Below, in pieces: positions 11,374 through 28,114 of a DNA stretch of 64,000 nt (position 1 is its first letter; every line of letters begins with the position of its first letter). The notes beneath the pieces are model-generated. The model did not search any database. It was not told where the DNA came from and was given only the letters and a program-made list of their open reading frames with translations. The translations under genes were made by a program, and so were the position numbers. The stretch comes from Rhizoclosmatium globosum (taxonomy: Eukaryota; Chytridiomycota; Chytridiomycetes; Chytridiales; Chytriomycetaceae), in contig MCGO01000005.1 of NCBI GenBank assembly GCA_002104985.1, positions 682,001 through 746,000 of the forward strand, read 5' to 3'.

Positions 11374-11805
11374 ACATGCATTATATTCGTATTCTGTAGT
11401 GATAACTGATCTTTATTAGTGGAAAGGCGTCACGGCCTTTGAATTCACTTTGTTCTTTGACGTAGTAACCAGATTCAGTATTCTCAGTAGTTTGTAGTAT
11501 CACTTACTTGTGAAGTAGAAGTAGCAATCCTTTTTCCTTTAAGTGACTTTGGGATGTTGTTAGAGCAAAGTCACAATGTAATGTAACAATGGCGACAAGA
11601 GATAGAGAAGTTAGAACATACTGTCTAAAATCACTGTGTTGAATTGTCATTGATAGCTTCAACATTGGGCAGGGAGTTCCCTTTCAACTTCCAGAAATTC
11701 GGACCTATTAATGAGACATGACGGAGGGATAAAAGAATTATAAAACTTTTGAATAAAGTACATTCATCTGTTTGAAATCGTTTATGACCAAATGCATTAA
11801 GTTCG
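11374..11805. other. Gap between convergent ERCC8 and an unknown gene
   Basis: About 430 nt, AT-rich, without a credible reading frame, RNA gene or repeat. It must hold the 3' UTRs of both convergent genes. Confidence 0.6.
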
Positions 11806-13037
11806 TCAGACTGAATGAGAAAGATCCAAGTTCATCATCATATCTTCTAAGACACTCTGACTCTTTCCCTTTTGAGTACCTTTCATCAAAATATTCGCAA
11901 GCTCTGTTTTAAGTAACGTTGCTTCTTTCGCAGTTTCAGTGCCTCCATCTAAATCTTTCCGTCTCTGCTTCTCAAACTTTGCTTGCTCAACAACTCTCAT
12001 AATGTGATTCAGACATACAATTTCAGCGCGTCTTTGGAGATATGTTTTGCGCTCTATTTCTTTTGCCCTCCTCTCCGTTTCCATTGATGCTTGAATTTGG
12101 AATGCGATTTCTTCGCGACTTGATCGAACTGGAGCCTCTGTCACTGTTTGCATTGACGAAATGATAAGTAAGTCGGAATTTTGATTCAATGGTTAACTTA
12201 ACGCTTTGATTTTATGCGTGAACTCATTTGCGCCATGTTTCGCATCCAATCGTCCGACACTCCGTTACTACTACCCGTTGATCGTTTCATCGCAACTCCT
12301 TTACTTCCCGTAGATTGACGATCATAACTCGTTATACTTTCTCCGATTGAATCGGTGTCAAAGAAATCTAGTTTTGAAGACTTGAGGTTCTGAAAGCTAT
12401 TGCTCTTGGTTGATTTGTTATTTCGCACCGATTCCGAAGCCCTTTTGTTCAGTAAATTGTATTGAATCACGTCTTCGTCTGTGATAGGCTTAGAGGAAAG
12501 TAAAAAGAATGATTCTGACGGTTTCTTGATTTTACTAGGTGGCGTCGTTACACTGGATCGTTTAGACACAGATGTGCTAGATTTTGCGTCAATTATTGAT
12601 GTAGTGCTCTCGGTCATTGATGATATTGAGACTGTTTTAAGAAGTTCTCGATTTGGTCTATGTAGCTCAGCTGACGGAACTGGAGGAATATAAGACGCTT
12701 GCTTTCGAATTGGAAGCGCGAGATTTGAAGTTGCTGCGAGAGGAAGTGTTCGAGAAGATCGCATAGTGGTTGGCCTTGAAGTTGGTGTGTCCTTGAAAGT
12801 ACCTCCAGCTGATGGAAGACCTTTTTATGACGCGGTTCTTTTGAGCACTCTTCAACAAATAAATTGAGTTGGTTCACCTGCTGAGACGGGTAAACAGATG
12901 GCCCGGTCTCCACGCAGCAGGGATCCAGCTGTAAGGTATTCCGATGAATCTATCCCTGAGGGTTTCATCTCTTTTTCTGCCCCTTTTTTGTTTTGAGCAG
13001 ATCCAGAAGAACGCGGAGAAGGAGAGTTTAGGTACAT
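11806..13037 (-). CDS. Hypothetical serine-rich protein with C-terminal coiled coil
   Basis: Three exons, 13037-12878, 12808-12203 and 12143-11806, total 367 codons in frame. The first two thirds are low complexity, rich in Ser, Thr and Lys and probably disordered. The last ~110 residues form a charged helix (REEIAFQIQASMETERRAKE, then a run of R/K/E) ending in SVLEDMMMNLDLSHSV. I do not recognise a family. The start MYLNSPSPRSS is 44 nt downstream of the stop codon of the signal peptide peptidase gene on the same strand, so its promoter must lie in that gene's 3' end. A second open frame in 12614-12913 is explained by intron 1. Confidence 0.62.
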
Positions 13038-13080
13038 TTTAAAGAGATATTGTTCTTTGTGAGTGATTTTCAGAACTATT

Positions 13081-14418
13081 TTATTGGACCTTTCTCTTCT
13101 TACTGGCAGATCGTTTACGCGCTCTTTTCTTTTCAGTATCATCTTTCTCCACCTTTACATTTTCGTTGCTCTGCGTGCCTTTTTTAGTTTCGTGCAGGGC
13201 ACTTCCTTGTGGTGCAAAGTCGAATAACCCTTTTAAGTCGCCACGAATAATCGCTACTCCGAGAGCGGAAATAATACATGCTGGAGAGAGGTACAGAAGA
13301 GCCGGCTACATTTCTTGTATTAGCCGGATCAATAAAAACTTCTCGAAATTACACACCTGAGCAGCCTTGAAAGTGTGCATAACATAAATAGTAGTAAATA
13401 GACCCAATATGTACATGATGAAGCATGTTGTAAAGTATGGTGTGGGAAACCATCTCGATTGTTTGTTCTTCTTCCCAGCAGCCGAGTTGAGGTAGTTGAA
13501 ATGATCATAACTGAGACAAAGTGCAACAAACACTCCAGGAATCACGATATCCCCCAGGCCCAACATAGTGAATCCCACACCTTCTGGCTTGTTCAGGATA
13601 CCTTGCTCCAATATGGCAATAAAAGACTTTGGAAAGACGACTTTGATTGGAACGTCCAATCCCTTTGCAACCGTTACCATCACCTCAGTTCCAAACACCC
13701 AAAAGACGTCATAGAAAAACAGTCCCGCAAGAAGCACCATCCCCGTTGCGAATGAATCCAAGTTCAGTAATTTGATAGCCGTAATCGAAAATGAGAGTCC
13801 GAATATGTTTGAAAGGATCCAGTGTTTGGAATAGAGGTACAAAGCCGTTGTGCAGGCTACTATGAGGCCAATAACCAAGTGGACATATCCAAATCGGAGT
13901 TTGAAGACATCTATAGCTATTGAATCAGATGAATTCACGTAAAGACACGGCGTTACCTTCGCTCTTACTGCCCTTCTTGGAAGGAAGTTGCGCTAATGAA
14001 AGCAAGAAGGAGCCCTTCAGAGGGAAGCCAGTCAGATATCGAAGCCCATCCAACACGACTTCAAAAATAGCAAAGAAACCAAGGAAAGTAAAGTTGAGGG
14101 TCAAGAGCAAGTTGATGATGTCCTTTGAGACAAACTTGAGGATCAGGTACATTGAAAACAACGTCACAGATCCAACGACAGGGTACCACTTTGCATCGTC
14201 AAATGAAAAGAACTCCTTTTCTTCGTCTTCGTCGTCATCGTCGGTCTTCTTTCCCTTCTGAGGTTAAATGAGTTACCAAAGCAACTCTGAAGCCAAACAC
14301 CGACCTGCTTGGGATACTTCAGTCCCGCGTAGGATCCAATGTAGATTGGAAGGACTGCCATTACACCTATGGCTGCATACGCCTGGTAAAGTTCCCAATC
14401 ATGTTGAGGGGTTGCCAT
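13081..14418 (-). CDS. Signal peptide peptidase (GxGD intramembrane aspartyl protease)
   Basis: Four exons, 14418-14305, 14257-13957, 13916-13357 and 13305-13081, give 399 aa. The catalytic motifs are all present: FFYDVFWVFGT (about residue 207), GLGDIVIPG (about 259) and PAL at the start of exon 4 (about 326). An acidic loop (KKTDDDDEDEEKEFFSF) follows the first membrane span, and the tail is strongly basic (KKRARKRSASKKRKVQ), consistent with a cytosolic C-terminus and ER retention. SPP cleaves leftover signal peptides and some tail-anchored proteins in the ER membrane. The gene is divergent from CDC48, another ER quality-control factor, with 585 nt between start codons; shared regulation is possible but only suggested by position. 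Confidence 0.93.
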
Positions 14419-17707
<3,289 letters not shown>

Positions 17708-17836
17708 GTCATCTGCTTCTGCGTTTTGCATTCCCTTTCCTCTCCTATCTTTTTTCATCTTGTATTGAGTTTGGGTTCGGGATGCCATATGTATTAGGAA
17801 AAATAAACCGGTTGTGAATTAAAATTTAATTCTGAA

Positions 17837-18343
17837 ATGAAGTTGTTGGTTACACTCTTTCTAGCAACTCTCGTCGTGTCACTTCCATTCTCAAAGTCAA
17901 AATCTGATGGATTTACGAAGAGGGCGGCACCAATACGTTCGCCGCAGCCATTCGATGGATGGAGCAACTGTAGTCCCGACACCCCTTCCACCTTCAAACT
18001 CCAAAACCTAGCCATCAGCATCTGGCCCACAGGAGCATCTCGCCCCATTGGAGTCTCCATTCAAGGAATCACAGCTGTCCCAATCCCAGCCACTTCAACG
18101 CTCCACCTCCGTGGCACGCATTTGAAAAAGGGCGTGTCTTTTGAGAAAACGTACCCCGCGGCAGATTTGAAAGGATTCCGTGAAATTAAGAACGTGGAAA
18201 AGCCCGCGCATATCGTGTTCCAAGTTCCTGGGTCAGAAGGATGGGGCAGTGAATGGGTGAACGGCGGAGACATGAGTGTTGAGATTGTGGGGGATGATGG
18301 GACTGTCTTTGTGTGTGTGGAAAAGTATGGAATTTCTATTTAA
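17837..18343 (+). CDS. Small secreted protein, possibly ML (NPC2-like) lipid-recognition fold
   Basis: Single exon, 168 aa. Residues 1-16 (MKLLVTLFLATLVVSL) are a clear signal peptide; KSDGFTKR just after could be a Kex2-like site. The mature part has WSNCSPDTPSTFKLQ near its start, then VSIQGITAVPIPATSTLHLR and a C-terminal beta-rich segment ending VFVCVEKYGISI. Two cysteines at the ends and alternating beta pattern fit an ML domain, but the other conserved ML cysteines are missing. Secretion is firm; the family is a guess. Confidence 0.7.
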   Translation: MKLLVTLFLATLVVSLPFSKSKSDGFTKRAAPIRSPQPFDGWSNCSPDTPSTFKLQNLAISIWPTGASRPIGVSIQGITAVPIPATSTLHLRGTHLKKGVSFEKTYPAADLKGFREIKNVEKPAHIVFQVPGSEGWGSEWVNGGDMSVEIVGDDGTVFVCVEKYGISI

Positions 18344-18526
18344 TATTGTGTTTTATGAAATATATAATCACGTAAGGCGGAGGTGATGTGAGATGATGTA
18401 GAACAATGATGTTGTTTGTGTTGGAAATTCCTATTGTACCAATCACAAACGTTTCTCTAAATAATGCGAAAGGGAACAGCAATACACTTTACATATAAAT
18501 ATACAGCGAGCTTTTTAATTTTATTG

Positions 18527-20328
<1,802 letters not shown>

Positions 20329-20399
20329 TTCGATTTGTTTCTTTTCTCTTTTCTCTCCTTCTATCCATTCTTAGTTCTTTGTTCTTTGTTCCTTTATTG

Positions 20400-22461
20400 C
20401 TACGCATTGAAAAAGTCAAACAACTGCACAGCTCCAATAACACGTGCCTCGCCTTCCTGTCCCCCAACGACAAATCGCACTCTTCCTTCGTCAACTGTTC
20501 CATCTTTTCGCACGTGTCGGTACAAACAAGAAGTTCCAAATGGACATGTTCCTTCTCCAAAATTATAGTGTTTGCAATCGATTCGGTTCATACGCTTTTT
20601 GTATGCTTCAAGGGCTGCTTCCTTTCCAGCTTCGTCTGTGATCCATATACTACTTGGGATAATAATGTGCGTGATTTGACGACAGATTGGGCACGCCTGA
20701 TCGAGTGCTTAGTTGCTGAAAGGCAGGGGAATCTACCAACATACCTTTGCATTCTCCATTCCTTCATTCTGCCTCCACTGTCGAATACATTCCAAGCAGA
20801 CGCAATGCTCACACGCTAATGAAAAAATATAGTCAGTATTCCCCATGAATTCAGAAACGGAGTTGGAAAGAAAAACTCAACTCAAGAGCCCGAATCGAGG
20901 ATCACGTTTCCGCAACACACGTTCAAAACAAACGACACAATCCATTTCGTTGCTCATACGTGCAGCAGCTTCTGCAGCAGCACTCGCGGCGTCGTAGTTT
21001 CGTGTTTCATTGTTGGCGCATTCTTCCAGGTGTTTATCGCGAAGTTCCATGTTTCGTGGGTGTAAACAGTATTTTTGGCAACGCGGGCATTTCAGGCCGT
21101 GCGTGTATCTGCATTTGTCTGCGAATCGACAGAGACCTAATGTATGTGCCAAGACCCAGTTAGTATCCCCATCATCTCGTTTAGGGAAACTCCTTCCCAA
21201 ATTCCACTGAAAGGATCTGATTTTCCAACTGAAATACAAATTTGTACTACTATCAACAACCGCTGCCAATATCACAAACATCTTTTCACCCCTTCTTCTA
21301 GTCTGACCAAATATCAAAGACGCAATACATACCATTGTAAGCAAACGGACACAACTCGTCGTTCTCAGCATTGTACACTCGTCCAACTCCGACAACTCCA
21401 CCACCACCTCCAGAAGGCGACGAATTCTCAACAGTACCAGCATTTGCACCCGACACAAGACCTCTCTTTGGAGAAGGCCCCGGAACAGGATGAACAGGTT
21501 TCGCAACAACCGAGTACGGCATAAATCCGGGTGACTGACGCATCTGAGTTGGAGATCCAGCACTATTCTGAAAGAATTCGTCGCCTGAGTCCAAATCGTC
21601 TTCGTATAAATCGTCCGCGAGGTGGACTGACTGTTCAAAGGAGGGGAAAGGATCTTCGGGTGAGTAATGCGCAGACTGTGTGAATCAGTGTCGTTAGATA
21701 CGTTTCTTTGATTTTTGGAGGAGAGAGATGTGAGAGTGTCTGGAGTATAAGTGTTGTTTGTAACAGGATATGTCACATCCGTTTGATTCCTCCATCCACT
21801 CCATGATCCATATGAAATACAGCATACGAGACAAGTAATTTGACGCAAACGATCGATCGAGGAGGAAAGGGAACGGGGGTGTCAATCTGGTGATCTTCGC
21901 ACTGGGGACAAGACTCACGCCAGCAGGAACGGAAAGCGGGACGGCATCGGTCGGAGAGGGAAGACGGTCTTCGGGGCTATAGTCTGATCGCCAAGTTGCA
22001 AGCGAGTGCGGCGGAGTAGCAAAGAAGGGCACGGCGTTTGAGAGGAGAAAGTCAGAGTGGACCGGCGGCAGCGTCGGGTCAAAGTCGTCAAAGTTGTCTG
22101 AGTGCGTTGGAAGGTGGAGCGTGGTCAGGTGCGTCTGGATGGGTGGTTGTTGTTGATGTTGGTGGTGGTGGTGTTGCGGTGCAGACACAGACGCGGGCGA
22201 CGAGTGCGACAGTGCGCACTGACTTCCAAAGCGACAGTTTCCTGCGAGAAAGTCTGTTTGGGCGACAGAGCAGACGAGTGTGTCGGGTCAGTCTTGGTCT
22301 CACTCACTCAATCCAATAAACTCACACGAACACACGCGCTTCTCGGCTCCGACACCTGCTCCACTTGCACTGGTGCTGTGCGAATACGGACACGAGCTTC
22401 CATTGCGACATCCGCCCTTTTGGTAAAAGATGCACGGCTTCTTGCTGCCAGTGTGCGACAT
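20400..22461 (-). CDS. MKRN: Makorin-type C3H/RING ubiquitin ligase
   Basis: Six exons, 22461-22326, 22253-21919, 21675-21333, 21136-20882, 20815-20745 and 20696-20400, give 478 aa. Two N-terminal CCCH fingers (CIFYQKGGCRNGSSCPYSH, then YFLAGNCRFGSQCALSH) precede a His/Gln/Pro-rich linker. A third CCCH (CPFAYNGLCRFADKCRYTHG) runs into the makorin Cys-His motif, then the RING (CVVCFERVL, CEHCVCLECIRQWR, CPICRQITH) and a fourth CCCH (CKHYNFGEGTCPFGTSC). This order is specific to makorins, RNA-binding E3 ligases. The RING is split over three exons. A 243-nt intron separates exons 2 and 3, long for this window. The function in fungi is not established. Confidence 0.92.
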
Positions 22462-22506
22462 CACTAATGATTGCTTATTGGTTGACAGAGGAAAAAAGAC
22501 ACTTTC

Positions 22507-23576
22507 TCATCGTTTAACTTTCTTGTCAACCTCTGCCTGATCCCACTTGCTACTCCGCTTCCCACTTCCCAACCCTCCCGCTCCTCCACCTGTATTGGAT
22601 CCACCTTCCACACCCTTCTCAACCTCTTTTGCTCCAGTAAACTGTATTCCCCCCACAATTGAAGTCTGCCCAGTCGTAGGATTCACAACAGTCCCAAACA
22701 ACGGTCGCTCCGATGCTATTTTTTGAGCTTTGGCTATTTCGTCATAGTACATTCCTTCAGGGAACCCTTTGGGTTGAAAACACTCGCATCCAGATTCGTG
22801 CCGTGTTCTTGAAGTCCAAGGAAATCAATCAGTTTGCTCATGATGCTCGGGTTTCCAAAGGATTGTGTTCGGGCTAGTTGGTTGTTGAATCGTCGGCCAT
22901 TTGTGTGTCGAAGGTGGGTCCATTTTTCTACTTTCGCCTGGGAATCATGTTAGTGACGATGCTCATAAGTTGATTGACGGATTTAATTGGATTGATTTCC
23001 CTCTTGTTCTGAAGTTTTAGAACTTCAACTGATGGTTCTGACTAGGTATCAGACTCGCTCCTCTTTACATCGACAAAGTTATTTCATTCACGGTCTTCAA
23101 TAATGTAATTCACTAGTTCCATCCAATAGAGTTGTTTGATGCAAAAGAGTTAGCTAACCTGTAACTGCGCATTCACTTCTCCTGTGGCTTCAGGTGGCAT
23201 ACGGAATGTATATCCAGGTATAGGTATAGCTCTAACTGCATAGTACGGGTCATTCGAAGCGTCTCGCGGTTGCTGGTTTGACTCTGAGTCCAGAGACCGT
23301 TCTGGCTCCTTCTCGTCTTTCAGCGGTTCTTTCACCACTGCCACTGTTTCGGGTATTGGTGTTGGAGTTGAAGATTGTAGTTTTGGCGACGGGTTCACTG
23401 ACGATGGTTGTTGTGTTGTCGGTGGAACTGCTATTGCTGTTCTCTGCATGTGTTAGATTGCTCTCACTTGAGAGAGCACTTATGATACCTTTTGCAGCCG
23501 ATGGAGGGACAGGCCTGACGGGACTGGCCTCGCTTTCGGAGTCACTTGAGTCATAAGAGAGTCCGAGTGAATTCAT
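22507..23576 (-). CDS. SAP30BP: SAP30BP/HCNGP-like protein, with an apparent one-base frame break
   Basis: Three exons, 23576-23489, 23436-23159 and 22937-22507. The N-terminus is Ser/acidic-rich. The conserved HCNGP core is clear: FGNPSIMSKLIDFLGLQEHG, TNLDASVFNPKG, then YYDEIAKAQKIASERP. However FNPKG and FPEGMYYDEIA are in different frames: reading on from AAAGGGT without a shift hits a stop. A single base is missing at about 22768, or ribosomes slip -1 on A AAG GGT. The exon lengths sum to one base short of a multiple of three, which agrees. SAP30BP is a splicing and transcription cofactor in animals. The C-terminal GGGAGGLGSGKRSSKWDQ region is low complexity. Confidence 0.82.
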
Positions 23577-23765
23577 GTCAAGTTTTTATGCAATCAAAAC
23601 TATTCATGTTCCGTTTGATTCTTGAATCGCATACTCAATTCTCCTCATCGATACTCTCCTACATTAGATTTAAGAAGGCTTATATGTGAATGCTCTTTAA
23701 CGTTTTTGAAAAGGGAGATCGGCTTCCGTTCATCACCTCAAGAAAAATACACTGCAAAGTCCCCC

Positions 23766-25789
23766 ATGTATGCAGACGGCACCAAACGATCGAAAGTGGC
23801 AAGCTGTGAGGAATGTCGTAAACACAAGAAGGGATGTTCGAAGGACATTACAGGATGCATCAGCTGTAAAGTGAAAGGAGTTAGTTGTGTTTACATCAAA
23901 GATCCCCCGCAGTAAGTTAATTGTTTTAACTATGGGGTTTTCCTTACTATTTCCTATTCATCATTAGGAATGTGGTGCTTGGAATGGAGGATATGATCCC
24001 CGTTGTAGATTTAATCAATCCCATCACGACAATGGAAGTCGTGGGTGTCCAGTCGAATCCATACTCAACCAATCAGCTGCTAGACCGCTACATAACGAAT
24101 TGGAATACTTCGTTGGTCGATTTGTTCACAGAAATGGAGTTGGAAGACCCAGATCTTATGGCTACTTACCAAGACTGGCTGTTGGTGTATAATCACTTCA
24201 CAGATAATGGATTATATCGCCCAAAAGCTAGCTATTTCGATGTTGAAAGTGTCTTGGTTGAGTTCCATAAGAAGCCTCCGCTTTTAAGGTGACATTGTTT
24301 ATTGTTTTGCATTCACTCCTCAATAAATCTTAAGGATGAGTCTATGCTCGATGGCGTTACACGCTAAAACAAACTGGTCCGATGAGGACAATGCACGAAA
24401 CATTGCCAACTTTCAGAGAACACGAAAAGCTTTTTATCGCACTGAAGCTACGCCATCCGTAGATTTGGTAATTGCATTCTTCAACTTATTTGGCGAAGCG
24501 CGAAGTATGATTCAGTTTTTTCGTCTCTGCCAAATAACAAAACCTCAATTCCACCAGATCTTGACTTCATGTCCATCGCCATCGAGTTCTTGAAGCATTC
24601 TTTTGCAATGCTTATCGAGCATTGATCCAGACGATTCACCTTGGCTGTCCCATCTCTCACCAAGGCAAAAAGAGGAACGACGCCGTTTATTCTGGCAACT
24701 CTACAAACAATATTCATTCGAGTTGTCATACTTGCCAGATCCTCTCGACTTCTTCCTGGTTGGAGACAAAGTAAAGCCTATTGGTCAAGTCTTCGATCCT
24801 TTCCCAGTCTTTGAAGACGAAGGTTACTCCTACCCATTAATTTCAAAGCTAGAAGCCGAATTGTGGAACGTAATTGGAACTATTCGCGGTCACTTTGCCT
24901 TGCCCCCACAATCAGTACAATACCTTCTAAATGCACCAAATCCACATCACGATCGATTACATTCCGTCCTCGCCTCTATTCCGCTAGAATATCGGTTTCT
25001 ATTCGAAGACTCAACAAAAGTTACAATCGACGATGAATCGCGTTTCATAACCCAAATCTCACAAGTTCAAGGACACCTCTACCACATAAACTTCAACCTC
25101 TACTCAAGTATTTGCGTCTTCAACCGGCCACTCGTATTCCTCACAGCCCTTCCATCCTACCGACCCATGTACCTCAGCTCCACCCACCAATCCAAAATCC
25201 TAACCGCAATCCTGAAAACAAACGACGCCGCCTGGCGAATCACCTCTCTCATGCTTTTTTTCGAGAAACTAGAATTCAATGAAACAAGTCGCTGTCGGAT
25301 CCCGGAGGCGGAGCAGGTGTATTACTGTATTCATCGAGACACGCTTTCGTTCTTTGAGGCGTTTATATCGCTTTGGTTTTTGACGTGTCGTATGGATGTG
25401 CAGTGGCGGTCTTTGGCGGGATTAGTGATGCGGATGTGTTTTCTGTTATGGTTCGGTTGCAGCTTGTGTTGGAGATTAAAGCGGGGCTGTCGGATCGGTT
25501 TATGCATGCACCGATCGTGGCTGCGATGCGGGCTATGGTGAGGGAAATTCAGGAAGTAGTTGAAGTTCAGAGAGATGGGGAAATGGGGGTAGGTGCTGGA
25601 GGGATTGAAGATGTTGTATACTTAGGAATTGAGAATACGAAACAGATTGTAAGTGGTTCAGACGATTCAACTTTGGAGGGTTGGTGCTATTTGGGATTCT
25701 TGGGACTGGATATTGGAAAAGACAGAAATACAAGGTGGAAAGGAAGGAAAGAGGAAGCATGGAAATTGTTTTGGAAGTGGAATGCGTGA
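23766..25789 (+). CDS. Zn2Cys6 transcription factor, reading frame interrupted
   Basis: The N-terminus has a fungal binuclear zinc cluster: CEECRKHKKGC, then CISCKVKGVSC, six cysteines in the C6 pattern. Exons 23766-23911, 23968-24288 and 24335-24504 join in frame; the next begins at 24558. The middle region has the fungal_trans landmark SPRQKEERRRLFWQLYKQYS. Two breaks cannot be resolved with good introns: about 24595, between EFLKHS and the ILLQCLSSIDPDD frame, and about 25340-25370, before VYIALVFDVSYGCAVAVFGG. Either the gene is degenerating, or there are assembly indels or very short unusual introns. The last frame ends KLFWKWNA, 25 nt before the convergent gene's stop. Confidence 0.75.
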
Positions 25790-25814
25790 AGTTATTTGAT
25801 TCATATTTCCGATG

Positions 25815-26783
25815 TCAATAAAGGGAAATTGGCTCCAAAATAGTATCCAGCCATAGCAATTCAATTGCTGCTTGATGCCCTGCAGGAACAGCAAATTGAA
25901 ACATAAGAAGAATGAAGTTGATGCAGAAGAGACTGAACAAAAATTCTGGGAGAACGGAAAGAAAGTAAAAATATGCTTCCTTGTCATGGAATACATCGGG
26001 TGAATACGTGTCAATAGTTTGATCTGCAATTGAAGAACTTAGCTCGAAGAGCTTTCAGGGTTACTTACAAATGTACTTGATGATCAGCAATCCACTTTGA
26101 ACCAAACTCACGAGAAACATCTAATTTGTACAGTTAGTTTTAAAAAAATAAGCGTTATAAATGCTTACCTTCTTCAATAAATACCTCTCCCCTCCCTCCA
26201 CTTCACCAAACCCCACAAACCACAGACCACACAAGCACAGCAAAGCAGGAACAACATTCAACCAAAAAATCATCCACGACCCCACTCTCAACCCAACATG
26301 AAACCCAGATTCAGGATCCGACCTCCGAACAGCATTCCCCACAATAATCAACAAAAGCGAACAAACCAACACCGCATCCAACACCCTCTGAACCCAATCC
26401 AACACCTTCCTCCTATACCCATCCCCCTTCCACGCTTCCCACCCCCCAACACTCTTCACAAACACAAACGCAGAAACCGTATTCTTTGTAACACACCGCG
26501 AAAGCGGAGCCCCACCCACCGCCAAGAAAACCTTTGTCGTCGCCACAAACGCGACTGAACCCCCCGCGGACTCTGGGAACACGCCAACAACGCTTCGAAA
26601 TAGAAACCCGGCCGTTCGAACACCACTCCAAAACAGCATGAACTTGAGAATCCGCGTGAGATGAAGCGTTAGGATCGGGGTTTGGAGTAAGAGACTGAAT
26701 CGGATGAGGAATGTAATGGAGATGAAGAGGCAGAGGACGGGGAGCGCGATGCTTGTCCATCCTTCTTCTTCTGCAGGAGTCAT
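25815..26783 (-). CDS. Polytopic membrane protein of unclear family
   Basis: Three exons, 26783-26169, 26120-26069 and 26023-25815, give 291 aa in frame. The protein is very hydrophobic with about seven predicted spans: for example IALPVLCLFISITFLIRF, SVAFVATTKVFLAV, VLVCSLLLIIVGNA, WMIFWLNVVPALLCL, a span in exon 2, and FLFSLFCINFILLMF near the end. A loop DTYSPDVFHDKEAYFY and the motif FWSGVRTAGFLFR recall THH1/TOM1-type and RTA1-type seven-span proteins, but no diagnostic motif allows a choice. Its stop is 26 nt from that of the convergent Zn2Cys6 gene. Confidence 0.72.
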
Positions 26784-26849
26784 GTATTTTTGGGATAGGC
26801 GTGGGAAATATCTCCCGATATTTATTTTACACCAAAGAGAGGGAGGGTA

Positions 26850-28054
26850 TCATGAAAACAAAGAATCCAAAACAGATTGCCTCAAAAAGCGTGTATTCCG
26901 ACCATCCCTCTCTGCAGCTTCTAAACTCTCCTTCACTTTCAGAATCAGAACGTCTACATCCAGCGTTGTTTCCAAGGCTCCGCATTTAAGAGTCACGGCA
27001 TTTTCGTATCGAGGTGCGGGGTTCAAGTAGTCTGGATAGAATTCTGGTTCTTGTTTGATGGTGGTAGTTGGGACAGGAGGATCAATTGGTTTCGGTGGGG
27101 ACGATGCGGGTTTTTGAACGTGTGTTGAGATTGCGATTTTGGCTTTTGGAGGTAGTTTTCGAGATTTAGAAGGCAGATTGAGGAGTTTGGTTGGTTTCAG
27201 TGGTTCAAGCGATTTCGATTCTTTGACTTCTTGAGTCATTGTTGGATGTGGCAGAGAATTATCTATTGGAATGTCTTCTTTTCGAAGAATATGTTGCTGT
27301 GGGTCTGAAGAGGTGAAGGATGTGATTGCAAGAATATGGGTATCCTTTGAAGTGGCTGAAACCACTTCTTGTGAATCAATAGGACCTTCCTTCACTTCTT
27401 CCTTCACATCTTCTTCCACTGCTTTCGCCTCTATTTTTGTTACAACTTCAGCTGGAGGTTTCTTTGGCGTTTTTGGTTTTCGTGTTCGCTTTGGTGGAGG
27501 TTTATCGGCTTCATCGAAGGATGTTCCAAACTTTTTACGTTTCGATCCTCTCTTCCCCTTTGTATTTCCTTCAATTATTGTGGGATTTGGCGGCTGATTG
27601 TCAAGCTGTTTGGTATCGTGAGGAGCACTGGCTGAATCTGATTGATGAACAACCGTGGGCTCCTCCGATATGAAATTGGTTTCCACGTCTCCGCCAAATT
27701 TGAATTTTACAATCGGTGTTGTTCCTGTTTGGATGCATCAGCGGGAATGCGAAAGGAGGGGACTATTTACCGCTGGTTTTGTAAGAATTGCGAGTCCTTT
27801 TCCGTTCCGCATTGTCAGGCGTCTTTGGTTCCTCAGTCTTTACTTGGTTGTTTGAGGGAGAAACGGATACAGATGCATGTCCGCTGCTGGGCTTCTTTGC
27901 ACCAACCAGTGTGAAGTTGCGCTGCTTGACACCAACTGTTCTGCCACCATAATTAGCATTAATTCAATTAAGTACATGTACTAGTAACAGCATACTTTTG
28001 TCCACGCAGCCGGGTCTGTAGACGCTCCTCCCACTTGCTCTTGTGTTGAGTCAT
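26850..28054 (-). CDS. Basic nuclear-type protein, AT-hook-like region
   Basis: Three exons, 28054-27996, 27940-27771 and 27724-26850, give 367 aa. The start is MTQHKSKWEERLQTRL. A short beta-like motif TPIVKFKFGG precedes a Lys/Pro-rich region with two candidate AT-hook or nuclear localisation segments (GKRGSKRKKFG and KPPPKRTRKPKTPKKPP). The C-terminal third has a predicted structured unit from EFYPDYLNPAPRYENAV to LRQSVLDSLFS, rich in Leu and Glu. I cannot name the family. It is divergent from NOP16 with 60 nt between start codons, which could mean shared growth-related control. Confidence 0.65.
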
Positions 28055-28114
28055 CGTCTCCCCTTTTTGTTTTTTTCTTTACCCAACAAACAACCCACCA
28101 ACCAAACAAGTGCC

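Noticed and set aside
12614..12913. 99-codon minus frame starting near METGPSVYPSQQ
   Set aside because: It overlaps intron 1 and an exon in another frame of the serine-rich gene; splicing 12878 to 12808 gives an uninterrupted model of 367 codons.
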